Source of the DNA: Phycisphaeraceae bacterium
Lineage (GTDB): Bacteria > Planctomycetota > Phycisphaerae > Phycisphaerales > UBA1924
Length of the DNA stretch: 40,132 bases
Assembly (NCBI GenBank): GCA_019636535.1
Contig: JAHBXK010000032.1
Location: forward strand, 1 to 40,132
Direction: 5' to 3'
In this document: positions 17,072-24,159 of the stretch, piece after piece
Layout: each line of letters opens with the position of its first letter
Position numbering within the stretch: position 1 is the stretch's first letter
Notes under the pieces: model-generated
What the model saw: the letters and a program-made list of their open reading frames with translations, nothing else
Told to the model about the DNA's origin: nothing
Databases searched by the model: none
Translations under genes and position numbers: made by a program

Positions 17072-17752
17072 ATGAACCGGTCCACGAAACTCGCCGTCGC
17101 CACGCTCGCCGTTGTCGGACTCGCCGCGAGCGCTGCGGTCGCGTCGCCCGACAACAAGACCAAGCCGGGCAACAACCGCAACACCACGACCAACAAGCAG
17201 CCCGCGCCGGCCACGACGACCGCGAAGCCGACGACGACCCCGGCCGCGGACACCGGAAACGTCAACAAGCAGATCGGCACCGACCCCGAGCACTTCACCA
17301 AGTTGTTCAAGTCGGTCGATACCAACGGCGACGGCTTCATCTCGGTCGAGGAGTGGAACCAACTCAGCCCGCGCATCGGCGCCTCGGCCGAGGAGTTCAA
17401 CAAGACCCTCAACGACCCGAAGCACCCCAAGCACGCCCAGATGCTCCGCCGGTTCGATGCCAACAACAACGGCAAGTTCGAGAAGACCGAGCGTGAGACG
17501 GCCGTCCGCGAGTGGCAGAACACGCTGCTGAACGCTCTTGCGATCTTCGACAAGGACCGCGACGGCAAGTTCTCCGCCGAGGAGCGAACCGCCTTCCAGG
17601 TCAACGCGAGCAACAAGAACCCCAACCCGAACACGAACGCCAAGCGGGCCGCGAACACCAACGACAAGAACACCAACCCCTCGCAGCCCGACACGTCCAA
17701 GCGTCAGGCCCCTTCGCAGCGTCGCGTGAACGTGGACGAGAAGAACCGCTGA
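17072..17752 (+). CDS. Secreted EF-hand calcium-binding protein
   Basis: 226 residues. Signal peptide 1-25 (TLAVVGLAASAAVA/SP), then a Thr/Pro/Asn/Lys-rich low-complexity linker to about 70. Three EF-hand loops follow: D83-T-N-G-D87-G-F-I-S-V-E-E94 (canonical), D129-A-N-N-N-G-K-F-E-K-T-E140, and D160-K-D-R-D-G-K-F-S-A-E-E171; all keep acidic or Asn ligands at positions 1, 3, 5 and Glu at 12. The C-terminus (about 178-226) is Asn/Lys/Thr-rich and disordered. AAGGAG lies nine bases before ATG. A secreted calcium sensor or matrix component is likely. It is followed by a strong terminator. Confidence 0.9.
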   Translation: MNRSTKLAVATLAVVGLAASAAVASPDNKTKPGNNRNTTTNKQPAPATTTAKPTTTPAADTGNVNKQIGTDPEHFTKLFKSVDTNGDGFISVEEWNQLSPRIGASAEEFNKTLNDPKHPKHAQMLRRFDANNNGKFEKTERETAVREWQNTLLNALAIFDKDRDGKFSAEERTAFQVNASNKNPNPNTNAKRAANTNDKNTNPSQPDTSKRQAPSQRRVNVDEKNR

Positions 17753-17802
17753 CTTTGAACCGATAAGTAGCAACCGATCCGTGGTTGGACGGCCCATGTG
17801 CG

Positions 17803-17838
17803 AACCCGCCGGAGCGAACCTCCGGCGGGTTTGTTTTT
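17803..17838 (+). terminator. Rho-independent terminator after the EF-hand gene
   Basis: Eleven-base-pair stem AACCCGCCGGA / TCCGGCGGGTT with loop GCGAACC, followed by TGTTTTT. It begins 50 bases after the stop codon at 17752 and reads on the plus strand. The complementary side could also stop anything reading leftward past the tRNA gene, though its T-tract is poorer. Confidence 0.9.
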
Positions 17839-17870
17839 GCACTGGTCGGATCGAGGTCGGGTGAGACGAA

Positions 17871-17957
17871 TGGGCCCGGTGGGAGTTGAACCCACACGCC
17901 GGGATGAACCGGCCGCGGATTTTAAGTCCGCTGCGTCTGCCGTTCCGCCACGGGCCC
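17871..17957 (-). tRNA. tRNA-Leu (anticodon TAA)
   Basis: 87-base class II tRNA on the minus strand. Acceptor stem GGGCCCG / CGGGCCC with discriminator A, a D-arm starting TGGCGGAACGGCAGACGC, anticodon stem GCGGA / TCCGC enclosing CTTAAAA (anticodon TAA), a long variable arm (GGCCGGTTCATCCCGGC) and T-arm GTGGG-TTCAACT-CCCAC. The long variable arm and the anticodon fit leucine. The 3' CCA is not encoded and must be added by a nucleotidyltransferase. Confidence 0.97.
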
Positions 17958-18058
17958 AGGCGTGGCAAGCCTATCGGGCGGGGCGGGAGCGCGTGGGCGG
18001 CGATCGGAAACCGGGCCGCCCGGACTCCCAATGATGCTCGGTAGAAGGGAGCCGGTGC

Positions 18059-18655
18059 TTGGAAACCCTGCTGTCGATGTGCGTTGGACTGGGCCTGGCC
18101 GCGGCGTGCGGCTTTCGCGTGTTCGTGCCGCTGCTGGTGCTGTCGATCGGCGCTCGCGCGGGAATGGTGAACATGGGCGAAGACTGGTCGTGGGTCGGCT
18201 CAACGCCGGCGCTGATCGCGCTGGGCGTGGCGACGGTGTTGGAGGTGGGCGGGTATTGGATCCCGTGGGTCGATCATGTGCTCGACGTGGTCGCTTCGCC
18301 CGCTGCGGTGGTGGCGGGCTCGGTGGCGGCGGCGAGCCAGATGGCCGAGTTCCACCCGCTGCTGCAATGGAGCGCGGCGATCATCGCGGGCGGCGGCATC
18401 GCGGCGGCGGTGCAGGGGGTGACGGTGGCGGTTCGGGCCGGGAGCACGGCGACGACGGGGGGGCTTGCCAACCCGGCGGTCTCGACGGGCGAAACGGCGC
18501 TGGCGGGGGTGGTGAGCGTGTCGGCGGTCGTTGCGCCGGTGGTGGTGATCGTTCTGTTCGCGTGCGGCGTGTACGGGGTGGTTCGGTACTTCCGGACGCC
18601 GGCCGACAGGCGGACCTGGCGGCAGTTGCTGCCGATCCGCGTGCGTGCGTCTTGA
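18059..18655 (+). CDS. DUF4126-like integral membrane protein
   Basis: 198 residues, starting with TTG 18059 (AGAAGGGAG upstream). It is very hydrophobic with about four to five membrane helices. The N-terminus METLLSMCVGLGLAAACGFRVFVPLLVLSIGARAG and the segment VATVLEVGGYWIPWVDHVLDVVASPAAVVAG match the DUF4126 family as I remember it, including the aromatic/Asp IPWVDHVLD box. The function of this family is not known. The downstream reductase begins 12 bases after the stop, so the two may be co-expressed. Confidence 0.82.
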   Translation: METLLSMCVGLGLAAACGFRVFVPLLVLSIGARAGMVNMGEDWSWVGSTPALIALGVATVLEVGGYWIPWVDHVLDVVASPAAVVAGSVAAASQMAEFHPLLQWSAAIIAGGGIAAAVQGVTVAVRAGSTATTGGLANPAVSTGETALAGVVSVSAVVAPVVVIVLFACGVYGVVRYFRTPADRRTWRQLLPIRVRAS

Positions 18656-18667
18656 CCCGGCCGGTGC

Positions 18668-19741
18668 GTGACCGAACGCTTGGACATGCCCCCATACGCC
18701 TCGACCCCCACCCCCCCCCCTGCTTCTTCTCCTCACCCCTCGGCTCCGGATGAGGGTCCGGTGCCCGGTTCGCCCGCGGCGATCGCGGGCGCGCGCGGGC
18801 CGGGCGAGATCGTGCTGCCCGAGGTGGCGATGCACCTGTACCGGCCGAACGAGCCGGTGACGGTGAAGGTGACGCGGAACGAGGTGTGCACGAGCAGAAA
18901 GGCGGCGGGTTTCGTCAGGCACGTGGAGTTCGATGTGTCGGGGACGCTGCTGGAGGGGAAGGTGGTGCCGGGACAGTCGATCGGCGTGATGGCGCCCGGG
19001 GTGGACGCCAAGGGCCGGCCGCACGCGGTGCGGCTGTACTCGGTCGCGTCGCCGACGCTGGGCGAGGACGGCGCGGGGAAGGTGATCTCGACGACGGTGA
19101 AGCGGACGATCGACGAGCACTGGGAGACGCACCGGTTGTTCCTGGGCGTGGCGAGCAACTACCTGTGTGATTTACAGGAAGGTGAGGAAGTTCGGCTCTC
19201 CGGCCCGAACGGGAAGCGGTTCGTGCTGCCGACGGACCACTCCGCGCACGACTATCTGTTCTTCGCGACGGGTACGGGGATCGCGCCGTTCCGCGGAATG
19301 GTGATGGACCTGTTGTCGAAGAAGTCGGACAGTCGGGTGGCGCTGGTGATGGGCTCACCGTACGCGACGGATCTGTTGTATCACGACCTGTTCACGCGGT
19401 TGTCGGCGGAGCACGAGCGGTTCACGTACCTGACGGCGATCAGCCGAGAGAAACAGGCGGACGGGCACGACCCGATGTACGTTCAGGATCGGCTGCGGAC
19501 GAACCGGGACGAACTGGGCGCGATGCTCTCGAACGGGCGGACGCTGGTGTACGTGTGCGGGCTGGCGGGGATGGAACTGGGCATTTTCAAGCAGATGGCG
19601 CGGATCCTGCCCGAGGCTGCGCTCGAGCAGTATCTGACGGTCGAGCCGCAGGCGATGAGCGACATCGAGTCGTGGGATCGCAAGATGCTGAACCGTCAGG
19701 TGAAGCACAGCAAGCGCATGTTTCTCGAGGTGTACGCCTGA
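18668..19741 (+). CDS. Plant-type ferredoxin-NADP+ reductase
   Basis: 357 residues from GTG 18668; ATG 18686 is an alternative start inside the same tail. FAD-dependent transfer of electrons between ferredoxin/flavodoxin and NADP(H). The FAD-binding box RLYSVAS is at 122-128, GVASNYL (the GVCSNYL box of plant-type FNRs) at 160-166, the NADP loop GTGIAPF at 202-208, YVCGLAGMELG near the end, and the C-terminus EVYA, close to the aromatic EVY ending of chloroplast and cyanobacterial enzymes. Residues 1-45 are a Pro/Ser-rich tail not seen in standard FNRs. BoxA-type reductases are related and cannot be fully excluded, but no box genes are near. Confidence 0.87.
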   Translation: MTERLDMPPYASTPTPPPASSPHPSAPDEGPVPGSPAAIAGARGPGEIVLPEVAMHLYRPNEPVTVKVTRNEVCTSRKAAGFVRHVEFDVSGTLLEGKVVPGQSIGVMAPGVDAKGRPHAVRLYSVASPTLGEDGAGKVISTTVKRTIDEHWETHRLFLGVASNYLCDLQEGEEVRLSGPNGKRFVLPTDHSAHDYLFFATGTGIAPFRGMVMDLLSKKSDSRVALVMGSPYATDLLYHDLFTRLSAEHERFTYLTAISREKQADGHDPMYVQDRLRTNRDELGAMLSNGRTLVYVCGLAGMELGIFKQMARILPEAALEQYLTVEPQAMSDIESWDRKMLNRQVKHSKRMFLEVYA

Positions 19742-19769
19742 CGTTCTCTGCCCGCACTCCGCCGCGCGG

Positions 19770-19799
19770 CCGACCCTGCTCGCGTTGCTCGCGGGTCGG
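19770..19799. terminator. Possible bidirectional terminator between convergent genes
   Basis: CCGACCC / GGGTCGG seven-base-pair stem around a 16-base loop, located between the reductase stop (19741) and the convergent unknown gene's stop (19818). No U-tract on either strand, so it would have to work as a weak or Rho-assisted terminator. Confidence 0.4.
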
Positions 19800-19817
19800 T
19801 GGCAGCCGACTGAGGGA

Positions 19818-20411
19818 CTACGGTGGGCGGTTGCGTCTCGACCGCGTCGTGAAAACGAAGTCGACCAGGTGCGAGATGGGGATGTCTTCGAGCCTCGGGT
19901 GCGGAGGGGGCTGCGCCTCGGTGGGGTTGATGCACTTGAGCGTCGGTGGCTGGTGCGGCTCAATAACCTGATGGGGTCGGTTGGAGAGGTCGGTCTGATC
20001 GGCTTGGTCGATCGGGCCGGTCTGCGATGGTGACGGGTGTTGATCGGGCGAGGGATCGGGCACTGGCCCGGGGGCTGGCACAAAATCGGATTCGGGAGTG
20101 GGTTCAGGCTCAACAACAGACTCGTGCTGAGGCGCATGGACCGGCTCGGGCTTTGGTGGCTGAATGGGTGTCGCGGCGGGTTCAGGCTCCGCATCGTCCT
20201 CTTCATCGATTTCGACATCGGGCTTGGGGAGGGGCGCATCGCGGGCGATGAGCAGCCGCGTGGTGATGGTGGCGAGGCTGGTGGTGGCCTTGCGCGCCAG
20301 TTCGGCGTCTTTGGTCTCGTAAGCGAGTTGGAGGAGGTAGTTGAGCGAGATGAGGGCGAGGTCCTCAACGCCGTACCGCATCGGTTCAAAGGTCGGGGTG
20401 GTGGTGGTCAT
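19818..20411 (-). CDS. Unknown protein with helical N-terminus and Pro/Glu-rich tail
   Basis: 197 residues from ATG 20411; the frame extends upstream to 20582, but that part crosses the palindromic repeats and reads like non-coding sequence. Residues 1-60 form a helical domain (EPMRYGVEDLALISLNYLLQLAYETKDAELARKA). From about 60 to 175 the chain is dominated by Pro, Glu, Asp and Gln (EIDEEDDAEPEPAATPIQPP and similar) and should be disordered. The last 20 residues become basic. No signal peptide. No family recognised. It sits alone between a convergent neighbour and a 225-base repeat-bearing gap. Confidence 0.65.
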   Translation of the reverse strand: MTTTTPTFEPMRYGVEDLALISLNYLLQLAYETKDAELARKATTSLATITTRLLIARDAPLPKPDVEIDEEDDAEPEPAATPIQPPKPEPVHAPQHESVVEPEPTPESDFVPAPGPVPDPSPDQHPSPSQTGPIDQADQTDLSNRPHQVIEPHQPPTLKCINPTEAQPPPHPRLEDIPISHLVDFVFTTRSRRNRPP

Positions 20412-20455
20412 GGTCTGGTCGCCTTGGTTGAAGTGCGTTTCTACCCAGGGGTGGG

Positions 20456-20485
20456 GCGCACCGTTTGCGCGCGCAGGGAGTGCGC
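20456..20485. repeat. 30-bp palindromic repeat, copy 1
   Basis: First of two near-identical 30-base elements (28 of 30 bases match copy 2 at 20588-20617). Each has outer arms GCGCAC / GTGCGC and an inner self-complementary core TGCGCGCGCA. The two differences (TT here, CC in copy 2) turn inner G-C pairs into G-T pairs, so the stem is still possible in RNA. Confidence 0.8.
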
Positions 20486-20538
20486 ATCGGGGGGTGGTTC
20501 GATTGGACGAAACTTGCAAGTTGTTTGTTGTTGGGAAC

Positions 20539-20560
20539 TTGCGCGAAGCAAGATTTTTTT
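20539..20560 (+). terminator. Terminator-like hairpin with T-tract between the two palindromic repeats
   Basis: CTTGC-GCGAA-GCAAG followed immediately by ATTTTTTT on the plus strand. No plus-strand gene ends here, so either a short transcript starts in this gap or the element serves another purpose. A 12-base palindrome AACTTGCAAGTT lies just upstream at 20511-20522 and shares the CTTGC word. Confidence 0.5.
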
Positions 20561-20587
20561 GAAAAATCCGGGATCGGGTCAAAACCG

Positions 20588-20617
20588 GCGCACCGCCTGC
20601 GCGCGCAGGGAGTGCGC
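20588..20617. repeat. 30-bp palindromic repeat, copy 2
   Basis: Second copy, 102 bases from the end of copy 1 and in the same orientation. The inner core CCTGCGCGCGCAGG is perfectly palindromic over 14 bases. It lies 20 bases past the chorismate synthase stop (20637), so on the minus strand it could act as a transcript 3'-end stem. Confidence 0.8.
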
Positions 20618-20636
20618 CCGGCCCGAACGGATCGAT

Positions 20637-21866
20637 TCAGAGCGATTCGAGCGGGAGTCGCGCGGCGTAGTCGAGGTACTGCGCGTATTGGGCGCGGACC
20701 TCGACGAGCGAGTCGCCCGCGAACTTGTCCCGGAAGGCGCGAGCGATCTCGAAGGCGACGGCGTTCTCCATCACGACGCTGGCGGCGGAGACCGCGCAGA
20801 TGTCGGATCGCTCGTAGGCGGAGGTGGCGGGCTGCTTGGTGTTGAGGTCGACGCTGGGCAGGCCGCGCAGGAGCGTGGAGATCGGCTTCATCGCGCCGCG
20901 AACGACGACGGGTTGGCCGTTGGTCATGCCGCCCTCGATGCCGCCGGCGTTGTTGGTGGATCGCGTGAAGCCGAGTGCGGGCGTGTGCTTGCGAGACTGA
21001 TCGAAGGCGATCGGGTCGTGAACCTTCGAGCCGGGGAGGGCGGCGGCGTCTTTGCCGAGGCCGATCTCGACGGCCTTGAAGGCCTGGATGCCCATGACGG
21101 CGAAGGCGATTCGGGCGTCGAGGCGGTTGCGCCAGTCCATGGTGGAACCGATGCCGGGCGGGCAGTTGAAGGCGTGCGCTTCGACGAGTCCGCCGGCGGT
21201 GTCCTTGTCGACCTTGGCGCGATGGATGACGTCGATCTGGGCCTTGGTGGCGGGGCCGTCAGCGCCGTCGGGGCAGTAGGTCTCGGAGGCATCGCGGAGC
21301 GGGAGGAGCGAGCGCCAGGTGCGCTCGTCTGGGCTGCCGGTCCACGCGGCGGTTCCGACGGAGCGGACGAAGCCGAAGACCTCGACGGCGCGGGGGTCGT
21401 CGGAGGCGGGGGCCGAGTCGGAATCGGCCGCGGTGATCTGGCGGAGCATGCAGCGCGCGGCCGCGCCGGCGGCGACGCGTGCTGCGGTCTCGCGCGCGCT
21501 GGCACGTTCGAGGGTTTCGCGGCAGTCGGTCGTGAGGTACTTGACGGAGCCTGCGAGGTCGGCGTGGCCCGGGCGCGGGAGGTGAACGGGGGGCGTTTTG
21601 GAGAGATCGTCGAGGCGTGCATCCTTGTTTCGGATGAGCATCGCGACGGGCGAGCCGATGGTGAGGCCGCGTCTGACACCGGAGAGGAACTCGACGGCGT
21701 CGGACTCGATGCGCTGACGCCCGCCGCGTCCGTAGCCGCCCTGGCGCCGTCGGAGTTCGGCGTTGATGAGGTCGGCGTCGAGCCGTACGCCGGCGGGAAG
21801 GCCTGAGACAATGGAGACGAGTCCCGGGCCGTGAGATTCGCCGGCGGTCTGGTACGTCAGCGTCAT
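20637..21866 (-). CDS. aroC: Chorismate synthase
   Basis: 409 residues. Catalyses 5-enolpyruvylshikimate-3-phosphate to chorismate, the last shikimate-pathway step, using reduced FMN. Signatures in order: TAGESHGPGLVSIVSGLPAG at the N-terminus, RRRQGGYGRGGRQRIESD, SGVRRGLTIGSPVAMLI, RPGHADLAGSVKY, RASARETAARVAAGAAA, and the FMN/active-site region STNNAGGIEGGMTNGQPVVVRGAMKPIST. Length is slightly above the usual 360-390 because of a Ser/Asp-rich insertion (ADSDSAPASDD) and a GADGPAT loop. ATG 21866 puts MTLTYQTAGESHG at the start, as expected. No other aromatic-pathway genes are adjacent. Confidence 0.97.
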   Translation of the reverse strand: MTLTYQTAGESHGPGLVSIVSGLPAGVRLDADLINAELRRRQGGYGRGGRQRIESDAVEFLSGVRRGLTIGSPVAMLIRNKDARLDDLSKTPPVHLPRPGHADLAGSVKYLTTDCRETLERASARETAARVAAGAAARCMLRQITAADSDSAPASDDPRAVEVFGFVRSVGTAAWTGSPDERTWRSLLPLRDASETYCPDGADGPATKAQIDVIHRAKVDKDTAGGLVEAHAFNCPPGIGSTMDWRNRLDARIAFAVMGIQAFKAVEIGLGKDAAALPGSKVHDPIAFDQSRKHTPALGFTRSTNNAGGIEGGMTNGQPVVVRGAMKPISTLLRGLPSVDLNTKQPATSAYERSDICAVSAASVVMENAVAFEIARAFRDKFAGDSLVEVRAQYAQYLDYAARLPLESL

Positions 21867-21894
21867 GACCAGAGAGTATCGGCCGAACGGGGGG

Positions 21895-22713
21895 TCAACT
21901 CACGTATCCATCGGCGGTGACGGAGCGTGTGAGGAGCCTGGCATCGCGGAGCGCGGGGAACTCGTCGCGCCAGCGGCGGAGGGCCGCGAAGTCGAGATCG
22001 ACGGTGAGGACGGTCTCCTCGGCCCCCGCCTCGGCGAGGATCTCGCCCTGATGGTCGATGGCGACCGAGCCGCCTTCATAGGCGAGGAACGGATCGGCGC
22101 CAGCGCGGTTGACGCAGACAACGAAGGCGAGGTTCTCGATGGCGCGGGCGATGGCGAGTGCGCGACGGTGGACCTTGCGCGGGGCGGGCCAGTTGGCGCC
22201 GATGGGGAAGAGTTCGGCGCCTGCGAGCATGCCGTGGCGGTACAACTCGGGGAAGCGCAGGTCGTAGCAGATGGTGGGTGCCACGACGGTGCGTTGATCG
22301 GCGGCGCGTCCCCAGATCCAGGGGTAGGTGACGATGCGGTCGCCCGGGCTGAAATGCTCGGCCTCCCTTCCGTAAGAAAAGGGATGGATTTTGTGGTACT
22401 CGGCGAGGAGCGTGCCGTTGTGGCCGACGGCGGTGGCGCAGTTTCGGCCCTTGCCGTCGGGGCCGAGCACGGTTCGCGAACCGTGGATGGTGACGCCGAG
22501 TTCGCGCGCGATGGATCGGAGCACGTTGAGCGTTCGACCGGAGGCGTCGGCGGTGGCTGCGAGGTTGAAGGAGAACCCGGTGTCGAACATCTCAGGGAGG
22601 ACGATGAGATCGTTGTCGCGGACGCGGGCAGCGCTGATGAGGCTGCGCAAGCGCTCGTGGTTGGCGACGGGGTCTTCCCACTCGGAGTCGATTTGAACCA
22701 GATGTACACGCAC
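21895..22713 (-). CDS. Carbon-nitrogen hydrolase (omega-amidase/YafV-like)
   Basis: 272 residues from GTG 22713, which places MRVHLVQID at the start of the first beta strand as in relatives; the frame remains open upstream but reads as non-protein. The nitrilase-superfamily triad is complete: E41 (VLPEMFDTGFS), K108 (YHKIHPFSYG) and C149 (ICYDLRFPELY). EMFDTGFS and KIHPF...EAEHFSPGD place it near the omega-amidase/YafV and Nit2 branch, which deaminate alpha-ketoglutaramate-type compounds or deaminated glutathione. The exact substrate is uncertain. It is divergent from the Maf gene across 123 bases and lies 28 bases upstream of aroC in the same direction, so the two may share a transcript. Confidence 0.88.
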   Translation of the reverse strand: MRVHLVQIDSEWEDPVANHERLRSLISAARVRDNDLIVLPEMFDTGFSFNLAATADASGRTLNVLRSIARELGVTIHGSRTVLGPDGKGRNCATAVGHNGTLLAEYHKIHPFSYGREAEHFSPGDRIVTYPWIWGRAADQRTVVAPTICYDLRFPELYRHGMLAGAELFPIGANWPAPRKVHRRALAIARAIENLAFVVCVNRAGADPFLAYEGGSVAIDHQGEILAEAGAEETVLTVDLDFAALRRWRDEFPALRDARLLTRSVTADGYVS

Positions 22714-22836
22714 GCAAAGGGCCTTGTGGCGAGTTCGGCGGCGTGCCGGCTCGCGGGTGTATCGAACCAAGAACGGATCAGCGCACCGGAGCACCGATCG
22801 GACGGGCGGGTATGGTACAGGAACCCGGGATCGGCG

Positions 22837-23598
22837 ATGGGCGTAGTCACGGCTGAACGGGCGGATGTTGCGCGGGTGGGGCGAGAGGACCGAGCACGGA
22901 TGACCGGAGCGAACGGCGAACAACCCGAACTTGCGCTCGGCGAGGGGGGAGCGGCCGGGTCGCTGTGCGGTGCCGGTCTGCGCTGGCGGGTGCTGCTGGC
23001 GAGCCGGTCGCCGCGGCGTCAGGCGATGCTGCGCGAGGCGGGGGTGCGGTTTGTCGCAGCGCACCCGGGCTTTGAGGACGCGGGCCTGAGGCCGGGGAAC
23101 GTGGACCCGAGGCGTTGGACGGCGAGTTTGGCGTATCTGAAGGCGTTGACGGCGCTTCGGCGGGGCGCCTTCGGCGACGTGCTGCCTGGCGCGGACGACG
23201 TGGTGGTCGGTGCGGACACGGCGATCGTGAAGGGGGATCGGCTGATCGGGACGCCCGAGAGCGAAGAAGAGGCGAAAGAAATTCTGCGAGCACTTCGGAA
23301 CGGAACGCACACGGTGGTTTCGGGCCTGGCGATGATTCACCCTGCGGGTGGTCGTCGCGAGATGACGTGGGACGAGGCGGATGTTCGGGTGGGCGAATTG
23401 AGCGACGAGCGGATCGAGGCGTATGTCGGCTGCGGCGCGTGGCGCGGGAAGGCGGGCGGGTACAACCTGCGCGAGCGGATGGATGACGGGTGGCCGATCT
23501 CGTACGGAGGAGAGGCGTCGACGATCATGGGTCTGCCGATGCCGAAACTGCTGGAGCGGCTGGAGGCGTGGCAGCGGTCTTCAAGGATGGCGGGATAG
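22837..23598 (+). CDS. maf: Maf-family nucleoside triphosphate pyrophosphatase
   Basis: 253 residues. House-cleaning pyrophosphatase that hydrolyses non-canonical or excess NTPs. The Maf start RVLLASRSPRRQAMLREAG (S56-R-S-P-R-R61), the catalytic base motif VVGADTAIV with D127, then GTPESEEEAKEILRALRNGTHTVVSGLA, and the end GKAGGYNLRERMDDGWPISYGGEASTIMGLPMPKL. The usual length is about 190-210; here 50 extra N-terminal residues of low complexity precede the domain, so ATG 22900 or a later start is possible. GGEAS replaces the usual GSYSN-like box, which leaves dTTP/UTP versus m7GTP specificity open. Confidence 0.9.
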   Translation: MGVVTAERADVARVGREDRARMTGANGEQPELALGEGGAAGSLCGAGLRWRVLLASRSPRRQAMLREAGVRFVAAHPGFEDAGLRPGNVDPRRWTASLAYLKALTALRRGAFGDVLPGADDVVVGADTAIVKGDRLIGTPESEEEAKEILRALRNGTHTVVSGLAMIHPAGGRREMTWDEADVRVGELSDERIEAYVGCGAWRGKAGGYNLRERMDDGWPISYGGEASTIMGLPMPKLLERLEAWQRSSRMAG

Positions 23599-23688
23599 GC
23601 AAACCTGGCGGGACGTGCGGGCGGAGGGGCGTGAAATGGCGGACCGGGTGGGCTGGGCGGGTGGCGGAATTGATGTAGACTCAAGGGC

Positions 23689-24126
23689 ATGGTGAGCCTT
23701 GCGGCCGGATCGGTTTTGCCGTGGTGGATCGCCGTGCCCGTGGGCATGGTGACGATGACGGTGATCGCGGGCCATCTGATCTCGTTGCAATGGACGGAGA
23801 TGTCGGCGCGGCGAAGGCGCATCCGGCATGTGAGCGGCGTGCTGATGATGGTGGTTGCCGCGTTGATGGCGTATGCGCTGGGCGGGGCGGAGGTGGTGAC
23901 GTCGCCGGCGACCGATCCGCAGGCGGCGGGGATGTTCCTGAAAGTGTGGCTGGCGATCGTGGCGCTGCTGCTGATCGTGGTGTCGCTGGCGGTGATGGAC
24001 ATGGGGCAGACGGCGCGCGAGGCGCTGGAGCAGCGCGGACGGCTGCGTGCGTCGCTTCGATCGAGCCTGGAAGCGGAGTTGAAGGCTCTGCGGGCCGAGC
24101 GCGAGCAGAGCCGGACCGCGAACTGA
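23689..24126 (+). CDS. Small membrane protein of unknown function
   Basis: 145 residues. Three transmembrane helices are visible: about 10-30 (LPWWIAVPVGMVTMTVIAGHLI), 48-66 (VSGVLMMVVAALMAYAL) and 84-102 (VWLAIVALLLIVVSLAVM). The C-terminal 40 residues are a charged helix (REALEQRGRLRASLRSSLEAELKALRAEREQ) that could form a coiled coil in the cytoplasm. No family recognised. It follows maf by 90 bases on the same strand and converges on the NfeD protease gene. Confidence 0.7.
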   Translation: MVSLAAGSVLPWWIAVPVGMVTMTVIAGHLISLQWTEMSARRRRIRHVSGVLMMVVAALMAYALGGAEVVTSPATDPQAAGMFLKVWLAIVALLLIVVSLAVMDMGQTAREALEQRGRLRASLRSSLEAELKALRAEREQSRTAN

Positions 24127-24159
24127 GACAACGAGCGTGTTGGGACTGGCACGGAGCGG

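Noticed and set aside
20086..20105. Second sigma-54 promoter candidate (TGGCACAAAATCGG)
   Set aside because: The -12 GC is missing at the required distance and it lies inside a minus-strand coding region.
21865..22836. Plus-strand frame upstream of maf giving a 577-residue protein
   Set aside because: The added part is antisense to the nitrilase gene, whose catalytic triad is complete; the extension is Gly/Glu/Ala-rich without motifs.
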